Source: Bacteroidales bacterium UBA5206 (lineage in GTDB: Bacteria; Bacteroidota; Bacteroidia; Bacteroidales; Tenuifilaceae). Taken from it: a DNA stretch of 10,425 bases. Location of the stretch: positions 1 to 10,425 of the forward strand of contig DHVO01000168.1 in the NCBI GenBank assembly GCA_002412705.1, read 5' to 3'. Below are positions 1 to 5,924 of the stretch, piece by piece (position 1 is the first letter of the stretch; each line of letters starts with the position of its first letter). The position numbers and the translations under genes were made by a program. Under the pieces are notes generated by a model. The model saw only the letters and a list, made by a program, of their open reading frames with translations. It was not told where the DNA came from and did no database searches.

Positions 1-483
1 GCTATGAAGCAGATCTTTCGCGGTGTAATCTGCAGTTACATTGGGTGAAATTCCTTCTGTTAGAAAGGCGCCCTTATCTTTTAATGAGAAGTACAAGCTA
101 CCGCTTACAGGAACATATACCACACCCATTATAGGAAAACCATTGTAAACCAGAGCAATGTTCACGGTAAACTCACCATTACGCTTAATAAACTCTTTTG
201 TACCATCCAATGGGTCTACAAGCCAAAAATACTCCCAGCCCTTTCGCTCCTCATATAAGAGGTTACGCCCTTCCTCACTAAGCACGGGAATTCGGGTTTT
301 CATTAAGGAGTTGGATATTTCAGCATGAGCCTTCCTATCGGCCAATGTGAGAGGAGTTGAATCTGATTTTAGGTTTACATGAAAATCATCGGAGTTGTAA
401 ACGTCCATAATTAATCCCCCTGCCCTAACAGCCGTACTTATTGCGGCCGAAAGCAGGTGCCATAGCTCCGTTTCGTTGATCAT
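1..483 (-). CDS. cysQ: 3'(2'),5'-bisphosphate nucleotidase CysQ (partial, C-terminus beyond window)
   Basis: The minus strand is open from the ATG at 483 to the window edge, giving 161 codons without a stop. It belongs to the inositol-monophosphatase superfamily, CysQ branch: known members dephosphorylate 3'-phosphoadenosine 5'-phosphate (PAP) to AMP in the cytosol, clearing a by-product of sulfate assimilation or of sulfated/4'-phosphopantetheine chemistry. Seen in the translation: a substrate/metal region ending TLAD at about residues 46-49, the metal-ligand SEEG at 69-72, and the family signature WLVDPLDGTKEF at about 87-98 (Asp90, Asp93 and Thr95 being the expected metal/phosphate ligands), followed by NGEFTVNIALV. 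The 'GTKEFIKRNGEF' wording is typical of CysQ rather than of SuhB inositol phosphatases. CysQ proteins are usually about 250-270 residues, so roughly the last 100, including the second WD-type motif, are missing. The start fits the family length; the gene is divergent from pepD. Confidence 0.93.
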   Translation of the reverse strand, partial: MINETELWHLLSAAISTAVRAGGLIMDVYNSDDFHVNLKSDSTPLTLADRKAHAEISNSLMKTRIPVLSEEGRNLLYEERKGWEYFWLVDPLDGTKEFIKRNGEFTVNIALVYNGFPIMGVVYVPVSGSLYFSLKDKGAFLTEGISPNVTADYTAKDLLHS

Positions 484-766
484 TACTCTTTTGCGTTTAA
501 CTTAATTTTCCACAAAATTAAACTTTTCTTCCGATGAAACTACACACCCCCCAAACAGGTATTAGAATGCCCCTTATTAAACCATCATACCCAATGCACC
601 ACGTAAACTATTAACTTACTTAATATCCGCATGTTGTAGAACAGCAACTATGGACGCATCACAAAAACAGCTGAAAGAAAAGAACTTTTGCCCTCCAGAT
701 GGGACTTAAATAAGACAAAACTTTATTTGGTGAGAAAAATAAGAGAGAGTCCCTTGCATACAAAAC
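484..766. other. Divergent intergenic region cysQ / pepD
   Basis: This 283-bp gap separates two divergent genes. It holds the cysQ -7 candidate at 513-520 and, on the plus strand, TTTATTTG at 722-729, which matches 5 of the 6 fixed positions of TAnnTTTG and lies 37 nt before the first pepD start codon. That box overlaps a short inverted repeat (AAATAA at 708-713 with TTATTT at 723-728). A 19-codon open frame at 650-709 has no recognisable content. I see no RNA gene or riboswitch. Confidence 0.45.
513..520 (-). promoter_or_regulatory. Candidate Bacteroidota -7 box for cysQ
   Basis: On the minus strand the sequence reads TAATTTTG, a full match to the Bacteroidota TAnnTTTG -7 consensus. It lies about 30 nt before the cysQ ATG at 483. 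No good TTG -33 element sits 19-21 nt upstream (TAG is found there), so the call rests on the -7 box and its position. Confidence 0.4.
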
Positions 767-2272
767 ATGAATGGTGTAAGTTTACCCGTCAACATAAAAA
801 CATTTCAAATGAAAGAGATAGGTAACTTACACCCTAAGGAGGTTTGGAAATACTTCCTTGAGATATGCCAAATACCCCGCCCTTCCAAAAAGGAAGAGAA
901 AATTATGGAATACCTTATCAAATTTGGGGAAAGCCATGGTTTAGAAACCCATCGCGATGAGGCAGGAAACGTTGTTATAAAAAAAGGAGCAACCCCAGGA
1001 ATGGAAAGTCGCCAAGCAGTTGTTCTTCAAAGCCATATGGATATGGTTTGCGAAAAGAACAGCGATGTAGAGCACGATTTCCTTAAAGATCCTATAAAAC
1101 CTAGAATTGATGGGGAATGGGTAAAGGCAACGGGCACAACACTTGGTGCCGATGACGGTATAGGCATTGCAGCCCAACTTGCTTTACTTGCTGCTACAGA
1201 TATTCCACATGGCCCAATAGAATGCTTATTCACAGTTGACGAGGAAACAGGATTGACTGGAGCATTTGAAATGAAACCTGGATTTTTCGACTCCAAAATA
1301 CTCCTTAATCTAGACTCTGAGGATGAGGGCGAACTTTTTATTGGATGCGCAGGAGGAGTTGACACCTTAGCCACATTTGGTTACGAACAGGAAAAAGTAC
1401 CAAGTGGTTTTATTGCCTATAAGTTTACTGTTAAGGGGCTAAAAGGGGGACACTCCGGTGACGATATTAACAAGGGGCTTGGTAATTCCATCAAAATAAT
1501 AAACCGCTTCCTTTGGAAAGGAACCAATAAATTCGACCTAAGGCTATCTAATCTTGATGGTGGAAACCTGCGGAACGCTATCCCTCGCGAAGCATTTGCA
1601 GTATTTCTAGTTCACGAAGACGATAAAGAAAGCGTTGTTGCCGACTTTAATACGTTCCACTCCGATGTTAGAAATGAACTCAAGGATACTGAGCCAAACC
1701 TGGTACTAAGCCTTGATGAGTGTAATACGCCAGAGTGGGTTATAGATGAACCAACCCAGTACGATCTGCTAAACGCGCTTTACGCTTGCCCCCATGGTGT
1801 TATTGCAATGAGCAGCCAAATACCCGGCCTTGTTGAAACCTCAACAAACTTGGCATCGGTTAAATTTATCCAAGACAACCAAATTCTAGTAACAACTAGC
1901 CAGCGTAGCTCTGTTGACTCTTCTAAAACCGACATTGCCAATATGGTAGAGAGCGTATTCCGCCTTGCTAACGCAAGCGTGGTTCACTCCGAGGGTTATC
2001 CAGGTTGGGCACCTAATACCAACTCTGAGATATTAACCATAACCAAAAATGCATACGTCAAGCTTTTCAGCGTAGAACCAATTGTAAGAGCCATTCATGC
2101 TGGGCTTGAATGCGGACTATTCCTTGAAAAATACCCCGAGTTGGACATGATCTCATTTGGCCCAACTATTAGAGGAGCCCACTCACCAGACGAGCGTCTT
2201 GATATAGCATCGAACGTTAAGTTCTGGGATCTCCTGCTTGAGGTACTTAAGAATATTCCTGAAAAGAAGTAG
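767..2272 (+). CDS. pepD: Aminoacyl-histidine dipeptidase PepD (cytosol non-specific dipeptidase, M20 family)
   Basis: A zinc metallopeptidase of family M20 that hydrolyses a broad range of dipeptides, including Xaa-His such as carnosine, in the cytosol. At 501 residues it is near the usual 485-490. All M20C active-site positions are visible: SHMDM (His90, with Asp92), GADDG (bridging Asp129), DEETG (catalytic Glu159 and ligand Glu160), LDSEDEGE (Asp183) and RGAHSPDE (His472). These line up, with a shift of about 10-11, with the ligands known from Vibrio PepD. Residues about 210-400 form the lid/dimerisation domain, beginning near KGLKGGHSGDDI. The start is uncertain: the ATG at 809 (residue 15, MKEIGNLHPKEVW) fits the usual family N-terminus better, so the first 14 residues may not be translated. 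Neither start has a clear Shine-Dalgarno, as expected in Bacteroidota. It appears monocistronic, with its own terminator. Confidence 0.95.
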   Translation: MNGVSLPVNIKTFQMKEIGNLHPKEVWKYFLEICQIPRPSKKEEKIMEYLIKFGESHGLETHRDEAGNVVIKKGATPGMESRQAVVLQSHMDMVCEKNSDVEHDFLKDPIKPRIDGEWVKATGTTLGADDGIGIAAQLALLAATDIPHGPIECLFTVDEETGLTGAFEMKPGFFDSKILLNLDSEDEGELFIGCAGGVDTLATFGYEQEKVPSGFIAYKFTVKGLKGGHSGDDINKGLGNSIKIINRFLWKGTNKFDLRLSNLDGGNLRNAIPREAFAVFLVHEDDKESVVADFNTFHSDVRNELKDTEPNLVLSLDECNTPEWVIDEPTQYDLLNALYACPHGVIAMSSQIPGLVETSTNLASVKFIQDNQILVTTSQRSSVDSSKTDIANMVESVFRLANASVVHSEGYPGWAPNTNSEILTITKNAYVKLFSVEPIVRAIHAGLECGLFLEKYPELDMISFGPTIRGAHSPDERLDIASNVKFWDLLLEVLKNIPEKK

Positions 2273-2294
2273 TTAAAAATCTTAATACCTAATA

Positions 2295-2339
2295 CCCCCA
2301 ACGGAGCCCAACTAGGCGTTTCGTTGGGGGTTTTCTTTT
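2295..2339 (+). terminator. Rho-independent terminator after pepD
   Basis: A 9-bp perfect stem (CCCCCAACG at 2295-2303 with CGTTGGGGG at 2322-2330) has an 18-nt loop and is followed by TTTTCTTTT. It lies 22 nt past the pepD stop, and its T-tract runs right up to the start of the next gene. The permease gene therefore begins directly after a terminator and may depend on read-through or on a promoter inside this segment. Confidence 0.85.
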
Positions 2340-3143
2340 GTGAACATGAACATAATCGAATTTATATCAAACCCTGAAAATATTTACACATGGCAAGTAA
2401 TTACCATATTGGTGCTTGCTGGTTTTTTTGTTGGGGTAATAAACACAATTGCCGGAAGTGGAACTGTAATTACCTATTCCCTATTTATGGCAATGGGAAT
2501 GCCTGCCAATATTTCCAACGGAACAATAAGGGTTGGAGTGGTACTACAAACACTTGCAGCAACTATCAACTATAAAAAGAAAGGCTTTTTAGACTTTAAG
2601 AAAGGAATAAGACTTGCAATCCCAATAGCCATCGGTTCTATTGCTGGAGCTCAATTAGCCGCATCAATTGATACTAAGATTTTTGAAAAGCTACTTGCTG
2701 TAATTATGCTCTTGATGATCTTCTTTCTCTTTGCAAATCCAACAAGATGGACAGAAGGAGTTAAAGAAAAAATTGAGGCCAAGCTAACTTGGAAAGAGAT
2801 GCTCATATTCTTTGCCATAGGGCTATACGGCGGATTTACACATATTGGTGTCGGCATTTTTCTCCTATCGGCACTGGTGCTTAAAGCAGGGTACGACTTA
2901 CTAAGAGCCAATGCAATTAAGGTTTTAACCGTTCTAATATACAGCCCTTTTGCGCTGCTAATATTTGTTATAAACCATCAGGTTGACTATAGAATTGGGC
3001 TAATTTCAGCCGTTGGCAATATAATTGGAGGCATAGTTGGAGCCAGGTTATCTGTTAGTTGGGGAGCCAATTTTATTAGGTGGTTTCTTGTGATAATTAT
3101 AGTGCTTTTCGCATCCAAAGTATTTGGATTATGGGCACTCTAA
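2340..3143 (+). CDS. TauE/SafE-family membrane permease (DUF81-type)
   Basis: A strongly hydrophobic protein of about 265 residues with roughly eight membrane segments (near residues 18-38, 43-58, 66-78, 91-107, 116-134, 153-180, 191-211, 218-238 and 246-264, some of them re-entrant). The two halves echo each other: NTIAGSGTVITY near residue 35 and GLYGGFTHIGVG near 161 are the glycine-rich motifs of the TauE/SafE (sulfite exporter) family, which moves small sulfur or organic anions across the inner membrane. The substrate cannot be told from sequence. The open frame begins with GTG at 2340, but the ATG at 2346 (MNIIEF) is an equally good or better start, six bases later. It follows the pepD terminator immediately and shares a bidirectional terminator with the convergent rubredoxin gene. 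A link to sulfur metabolism through nearby cysQ is only a guess, because pepD lies between. Confidence 0.85.
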   Translation: MNMNIIEFISNPENIYTWQVITILVLAGFFVGVINTIAGSGTVITYSLFMAMGMPANISNGTIRVGVVLQTLAATINYKKKGFLDFKKGIRLAIPIAIGSIAGAQLAASIDTKIFEKLLAVIMLLMIFFLFANPTRWTEGVKEKIEAKLTWKEMLIFFAIGLYGGFTHIGVGIFLLSALVLKAGYDLLRANAIKVLTVLIYSPFALLIFVINHQVDYRIGLISAVGNIIGGIVGARLSVSWGANFIRWFLVIIIVLFASKVFGLWAL

Positions 3144-3144
3144 A

Positions 3145-3177
3145 AACAAACGGGCGGTAAATTCCCGCCCGTTTGTT
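3145..3177. terminator. Bidirectional terminator between permease and rubredoxin genes
   Basis: A 13-bp perfect stem (3145-3157 with 3165-3177; GC-rich core CGGGCGG/CCGCCCG) closes a 7-nt loop. It is flanked by an A-run on the left and TTAAATTT on the right, so either transcript ends in a hairpin with some U-richness. It begins one base after the permease stop (3141-3143), and its right arm includes the first two bases of the rubredoxin stop (3176-3178, minus), so the stop codon is part of the terminator. Confidence 0.87.
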
Positions 3178-3334
3178 AAATTTCGAATGGAACAAAATCG
3201 TCTTTTCGTACACCGCAAACAGGACAAACCCAATTATCGGGAATTTCATCAAACGCAGTACCAGGGGCTATTCCATGGTCCGGATCACCAACTTCGGGGT
3301 CGTAAACATACCCACAAACTTTACACTTATACAT
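3176..3334 (-). CDS. Rubredoxin
   Basis: A 52-residue protein encoded on the minus strand from the ATG at 3334 to the TAA at 3178-3176. It shows the whole rubredoxin signature: MYKCKVCGYVYDPEVGD at the N-terminus and WVCPVCGVRKDDF near the C-terminus. The four iron ligands are the cysteines of the CxxCGY and CPxCG loops (residues 4, 7, 37 and 40), with 29 residues between the pairs, as in classical rubredoxins. It binds one Fe(Cys)4 centre and carries single electrons in the cytosol, in anaerobes often to superoxide reductase, rubrerythrin or flavodiiron proteins, none of which lies in this window. Length is exactly typical (about 52). A perfect -7 box lies 48 nt upstream. The gene is monocistronic here and convergent with the permease gene. 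Confidence 0.97.
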   Translation of the reverse strand: MYKCKVCGYVYDPEVGDPDHGIAPGTAFDEIPDNWVCPVCGVRKDDFVPFEI

Positions 3335-3381
3335 GTTTTTCTTTTTTTCTAAAGTACAACAATTCTAATAAAGCCTTAATG

Positions 3382-3389
3382 CAAACATA
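3382..3389 (-). promoter_or_regulatory. -7 box for the rubredoxin gene
   Basis: The minus strand reads TATGTTTG, a full match to TAnnTTTG. Transcription would start near 3376, leaving a 5' leader of about 40 nt before the ATG at 3334. The -33 element is unclear (a T-rich stretch, no well-placed TTG). Confidence 0.5.
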
Positions 3390-3418
3390 AAACTAAGAAA
3401 AACAAAAAAGAGAAAACC

Positions 3419-3448
3419 TTGTAAACTTTAAGCAAGGAATTTACTTTG
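3419..3448 (+). promoter_or_regulatory. Bacteroidota-type promoter for the secreted protein/VTC/DUF4956 operon
   Basis: TTG at 3419-3421, then 19 nt, then TTACTTTG at 3441-3448. This fits the -33 TTG / N19 / -7 TAnnTTTG layout of the primary Bacteroidota sigma factor, with one mismatch in the -7 box. The expected start near 3455 leaves a leader of about 30 nt before the ATG at 3487. It is the most complete promoter in the window and lies back to back with the rubredoxin promoter. Confidence 0.62.
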
Positions 3449-3486
3449 TTACTCCATTTTCATACATTAGCATAAATATTTTAAGC

Positions 3487-3894
3487 ATGAACAAGCTACT
3501 AATTATTCTTTTGCTATCGATTGTGCCTAGCATGGTTTTGGGACAGAGTAAGAAAAAACTCAAGGAAAATGCGATTAAAACGCAAACCGTATGGAAGTAC
3601 TCCTACAGAAACGGAGCAGAAGTGAAGTTTAAGGAGGCAGAATACGCCTTTGACGAGAAGGGAAGAACCGTTTTAGAGAAAGAGTATGACGAGCAAGGTT
3701 TTGTAATTAAACATATGGAGTACGCCTTTGATAGTGAGGGAAATTTGACTACAGAGATAACATACAATCCTAAGGGGCAAATAATTCGCAAGGAAGTAAC
3801 ACAATACAACGGGAACCTCAAGGTAGAACGAAAAATTTATGGCCCCGATGGCAAGCTAAAAACAAGAAAAGTTTACGAATACACCAAGCATTAA
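3487..3894 (+). CDS. Small secreted repeat protein, first gene of VTC operon
   Basis: I do not recognise a named family. The 135-residue product begins with a clear Sec signal peptide (MNK, a hydrophobic run at about residues 4-17, likely cleavage after Gly19 before QSKKK), so the mature protein should be in the periplasm or outside. From residue 52 it contains three degenerate units of about 26 residues beginning EYAFD (52-77), EYAFD (78-104) and TQYNG (105-129), each with a Y-x-x-x-G beta-hairpin rhythm and alternating charged and hydrophobic residues. This recalls YD/RHS-like or MORN/YwqK-like beta repeats, but the match is by pattern only. It is Lys- and Glu-rich and has no cysteine. Only 5 nt separate its stop from the GTG of the VTC-domain gene, which argues for co-transcription. 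Confidence 0.82.
   Translation: MNKLLIILLLSIVPSMVLGQSKKKLKENAIKTQTVWKYSYRNGAEVKFKEAEYAFDEKGRTVLEKEYDEQGFVIKHMEYAFDSEGNLTTEITYNPKGQIIRKEVTQYNGNLKVERKIYGPDGKLKTRKVYEYTKH
3640..3873 (+). repeat. Three degenerate ~78-nt coding repeats
   Basis: The DNA for residues 52-129 of the secreted protein is built from three diverged units of about 26 codons. The first two share the opening TACGCCTTTGA, at about 3643 and 3721. The units are internal to the gene and probably arose by duplication. Confidence 0.6.
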
Positions 3895-3899
3895 GCACC

Positions 3900-4655
3900 G
3901 TGATTATTGAAGAAGTAGTTCAAAACCTAGCATTCCTACCCATCAGCCTAAAAGAAGCTGATAAAGCCAAACTTATGAATAGGGTGGACAGGAAGTACCT
4001 AATAAATAGCGCACTGCTACCCGAAATATTAAGCCAAATACAACACAACTACTTCATTCTAACCATAAAAAAAAGCGCAGTACTCCCTTACCACACAGAG
4101 TATTTTGACACAGAGGCCCGAGACATGTACCTTGCTCACCACAACAAAAGGCCACTGCGATATAAAATAAGGGTAAGATCTTACATCGCATCCCAACAAA
4201 CCTTTCTTGAAGTTAAGGTTAAAACTCCAAAAGGACGAACAAACAAAATGCGAATTGAGGGAGGCATGGAAGCAAAAAATAGCACTGCAATTGCTACGTT
4301 TATTCACGAGAATACACCATACTCCACCGAAGTGCTAAAGCACACGCTAACAACAGATTTCAGCAGGATATCTCTAGTTGGAAAGAACTACAAGGAACGG
4401 GTAACCATAGATCTTACCCTTAGCGTGTCCACGCCCATTGGATATACCGAAAATCTACCAAACCTGTGCATAGTAGAGGTTAAACAAGATAAGGTTGAGC
4501 AAGAAAGCCCCCTAGTCCATTTCTTAAGGCAAAAAAACATTAAAACCGCATCGTTCAGTAAGTACGCTATTGGCACAGCACTACTGGTACCCAGCATAAA
4601 AGCAAATTCTTTTAAGGAGATAATTAGAAACATAAACCGCATTACCCATGCTTAA
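3900..4655 (+). CDS. VTC-domain protein, putative polyphosphate polymerase
   Basis: A 251-residue soluble protein that is essentially one VTC/triphosphate-tunnel domain. Known members of this fold (yeast Vtc4) polymerise polyphosphate from ATP inside a tunnel lined with basic residues, using a metal held by glutamate. Visible motifs in order: NRVDRKYLI (residues 27-35), EYFDT (67-71), HHNKRPLRYKIRVRSY (80-95, with the R-x-R pair 91/93), TFLEVKVKTPKGRT (101-114) with Lys116 and Arg118, RVTIDL (167-172), IVEVKQDK (191-198, Glu193 as expected metal ligand) and FSKYAIG (219-225). No tunnel motif appears lost, so activity is plausible but inferred. It starts at GTG 3900: no in-frame ATG lies between the previous stop and this codon, and the next ATG (3975) would start at MNRVDRK. 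It overlaps the DUF4956 gene by 8 bp, so translation is probably coupled. Confidence 0.88.
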   Translation: MIIEEVVQNLAFLPISLKEADKAKLMNRVDRKYLINSALLPEILSQIQHNYFILTIKKSAVLPYHTEYFDTEARDMYLAHHNKRPLRYKIRVRSYIASQQTFLEVKVKTPKGRTNKMRIEGGMEAKNSTAIATFIHENTPYSTEVLKHTLTTDFSRISLVGKNYKERVTIDLTLSVSTPIGYTENLPNLCIVEVKQDKVEQESPLVHFLRQKNIKTASFSKYAIGTALLVPSIKANSFKEIIRNINRITHA

Positions 4656-5352
4656 CGAAATACTAACAACCATCATGCAGTCCGACGAGCTTAGGCTTTT
4701 TGGAATAAAGGTTATTAATTCCGATGATTTTATAACCATGATACTGCGCTTTTTCATAAATCTAGTAATGCTGGTTACTATAGTTAGATACCTATACTAC
4801 CCCCAAACTCTCAGAAAAGACTATCTTTTTACATTCCTTCTCATTGGACTGCTAATATTTTTTATGTGCTTCCTCTTAGCAAGCGTTAAGTTGCAGTTAG
4901 GCTTTGCACTCGGACTATTTGCTGTATTTGGAATTATTAGATACCGTACCAACCCTATCCCTATAAAGGAGATGACATACCTCTTTTTGGTAATAACAAT
5001 TTCTGTTATAAATGCCATATCATCAAAAAAGGTAAGCTATGCTGAGCTGCTATTTGCTAATGCAGCAATTCTTATTAGTACGTTTATACTTGAGAAACTG
5101 ATGATGCTTAGGCATCTATCGCACAGAGTAGTTATTTACGAACGAATAGACCTTATTAAGCCTAACAAAAGAGCAGAACTCCTAGCCGACCTTAAGGACA
5201 GAACTGGTTTAGAAATAAAAAGAATTGAGATAGGAAAAATCGATTTCCTAAAAGATGTAGCATGGATAACCATCCATTTCATTAATGATACAAGCAAGGG
5301 AATTCCCTCTTTAACCGAGCAAGGGAATAAGTTTGATGATGATGAAGACTAA
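4648..5352 (+). CDS. DUF4956-family membrane protein, partner of the VTC-domain protein
   Basis: This 234-residue protein has an N-terminal membrane half with about five hydrophobic segments (near residues 29-51, 58-79, 84-96, 110-124 and 131-150) and a C-terminal cytosolic half of about 84 residues. The conserved core GLFAVFGIIRYRTNPIPIKE (residues 89-108), followed by MTYLFLVITISVINA, is the hallmark of DUF4956; the RYRT and KEM charges sit between two membrane segments. The C-terminal part (around LKDRTGLEIKRIEIGKIDF, 182-200) looks like a small alpha/beta domain and ends in an acidic tail (FDDDED). The family has no assigned reaction. Its start overlaps the end of the VTC-domain gene (ATGCTTAA), which suggests that the two products form a complex at the inner membrane, with DUF4956 as anchor or as a channel for a polymer; that role is inference. 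The stop lies 5 nt from that of the convergent gene. Confidence 0.87.
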   Translation: MLNEILTTIMQSDELRLFGIKVINSDDFITMILRFFINLVMLVTIVRYLYYPQTLRKDYLFTFLLIGLLIFFMCFLLASVKLQLGFALGLFAVFGIIRYRTNPIPIKEMTYLFLVITISVINAISSKKVSYAELLFANAAILISTFILEKLMMLRHLSHRVVIYERIDLIKPNKRAELLADLKDRTGLEIKRIEIGKIDFLKDVAWITIHFINDTSKGIPSLTEQGNKFDDDED

Positions 5353-5357
5353 CCCTC

Positions 5358-5738
5358 CTAAGGAATCTCAACCAGATTAATAGGAATTTCCATTAGGGAT
5401 TGCAAATCCTTGCCCAAGCCCTTTATGGTATCGTCATCCTCTTCGTAGTACCAGTTAACCGTAATGTCACTACCCTTTTTATAACACTCATCAAAGAGCT
5501 TTAGAATAGTGAATACAAAACGGTTGGAACCGCTATTAATATATTCTATGCGGAAACTAACCATTGTTTGCTTTTCTGGATTCACCAAGTAGTTCTGAAG
5601 CCATTGGATAACTGGCTGGTAAAAAGCAAGGGCGTCTTCGGGAATCGACCTTCCGGATATCTGCATATGCCCTGGAGCAAAATCTATCTCGGGAGTTTTA
5701 GATGTACCCTTAATGTAGAGCCTCGTTAAGTCCATCAT
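5358..5738 (-). CDS. SiaC-family regulatory phosphoprotein (DUF1987)
   Basis: A 126-residue cytosolic protein of the SiaC/DUF1987 family. In Pseudomonas aeruginosa SiaC is phosphorylated on Thr68 by the SiaB kinase and dephosphorylated by the PP2C-type SiaA, and in its free form it binds and activates the diguanylate cyclase SiaD. Family features seen here: TKTPEI-type N-terminus (SKTPEIDFAPG, residues 13-23), GRSIPEDA (29-36), the central strand SFRIEYINSGSNR (61-73) and a helix FTILKLFDE. The residue at the expected phosphosite, directly after Asn68, is Ser69 rather than Thr. Neither kinase, phosphatase nor cyclase is in the window, so the partner proteins must be elsewhere or absent. Two adjacent ATG codons (5738, 5735) are possible starts. 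The gene converges on the DUF4956 gene with a 5-nt gap and no hairpin between them. Confidence 0.87.
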   Translation of the reverse strand: MMDLTRLYIKGTSKTPEIDFAPGHMQISGRSIPEDALAFYQPVIQWLQNYLVNPEKQTMVSFRIEYINSGSNRFVFTILKLFDECYKKGSDITVNWYYEEDDDTIKGLGKDLQSLMEIPINLVEIP

Positions 5739-5852
5739 AGTAACGAAACTTTTGAGTTTATAGCTAAAGATAGCGTAAATATTATATATATCGAAGTGTA
5801 TTCGACAAAACTTTTCCTATTCTGAACTAACACTTCACTCTGAAGATTTGTT
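5739..5852 (-). promoter_or_regulatory. Upstream region of siaC-like gene with inverted repeat
   Basis: On the minus strand, TTGTCG (5808-5803) and a perfect TATAAT (5786-5781) are spaced 16 nt, which resembles a classical -35/-10 pair rather than the Bacteroidota type. A perfect 5-bp inverted repeat (TCGAA at 5791-5795, TTCGA at 5801-5805) overlaps the spacer and would be well placed for a repressor. A second candidate, TATCTTTA at about 5774-5767, matches 5 of 6 fixed -7 positions. Which one is used cannot be decided from sequence. Confidence 0.3.
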
Positions 5853-5909
5853 TAAAAAGAAATCAGCAATAATCCACCAACACAAAGGTATTTGGAATAT
5901 TGCTGATTT
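5853..5909 (-). terminator. Terminator of the C1 peptidase gene
   Basis: A 12-bp perfect stem (AAATCAGCAATA at 5860-5871 with TATTGCTGATTT at 5898-5909) continues, after one A-A mismatch, into TCCA/TGGA (5873-5876 with 5893-5896). On the minus strand it is followed by a T-rich run (CTTTTTAAA). It begins 16 nt after the peptidase stop and separates this gene from the siaC-like gene on the same strand. Confidence 0.7.
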
Positions 5910-5924
5910 TACAACTATTTAGAG

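Noticed and set aside
650..709. 19-codon frame just upstream of pepD, possible leader peptide
   Set aside because: There is no repeated codons, terminator pair or start signal that would mark an attenuator, so it is probably chance.
1027..1374. 115-residue minus-strand open frame inside pepD
   Set aside because: It is Ser/Pro-rich and low in complexity, and lies opposite an intact, motif-complete pepD.
1..3143. Sulfur-metabolism cluster made of cysQ and the TauE-type permease
   Set aside because: pepD and its terminator lie between them, the strands differ, and the permease substrate is unknown.
3124..3390. 88-residue plus-strand open frame
   Set aside because: It is the antisense shadow of the rubredoxin gene; the minus strand carries the complete CxxC...CPxCG protein.
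5860..5909. Long inverted repeat as a mobile-element end or attachment site
   Set aside because: It lies directly after a stop codon, is followed by a T-rich tract on the coding strand and is not flanked by any transposase or integrase, so a terminator explains it.
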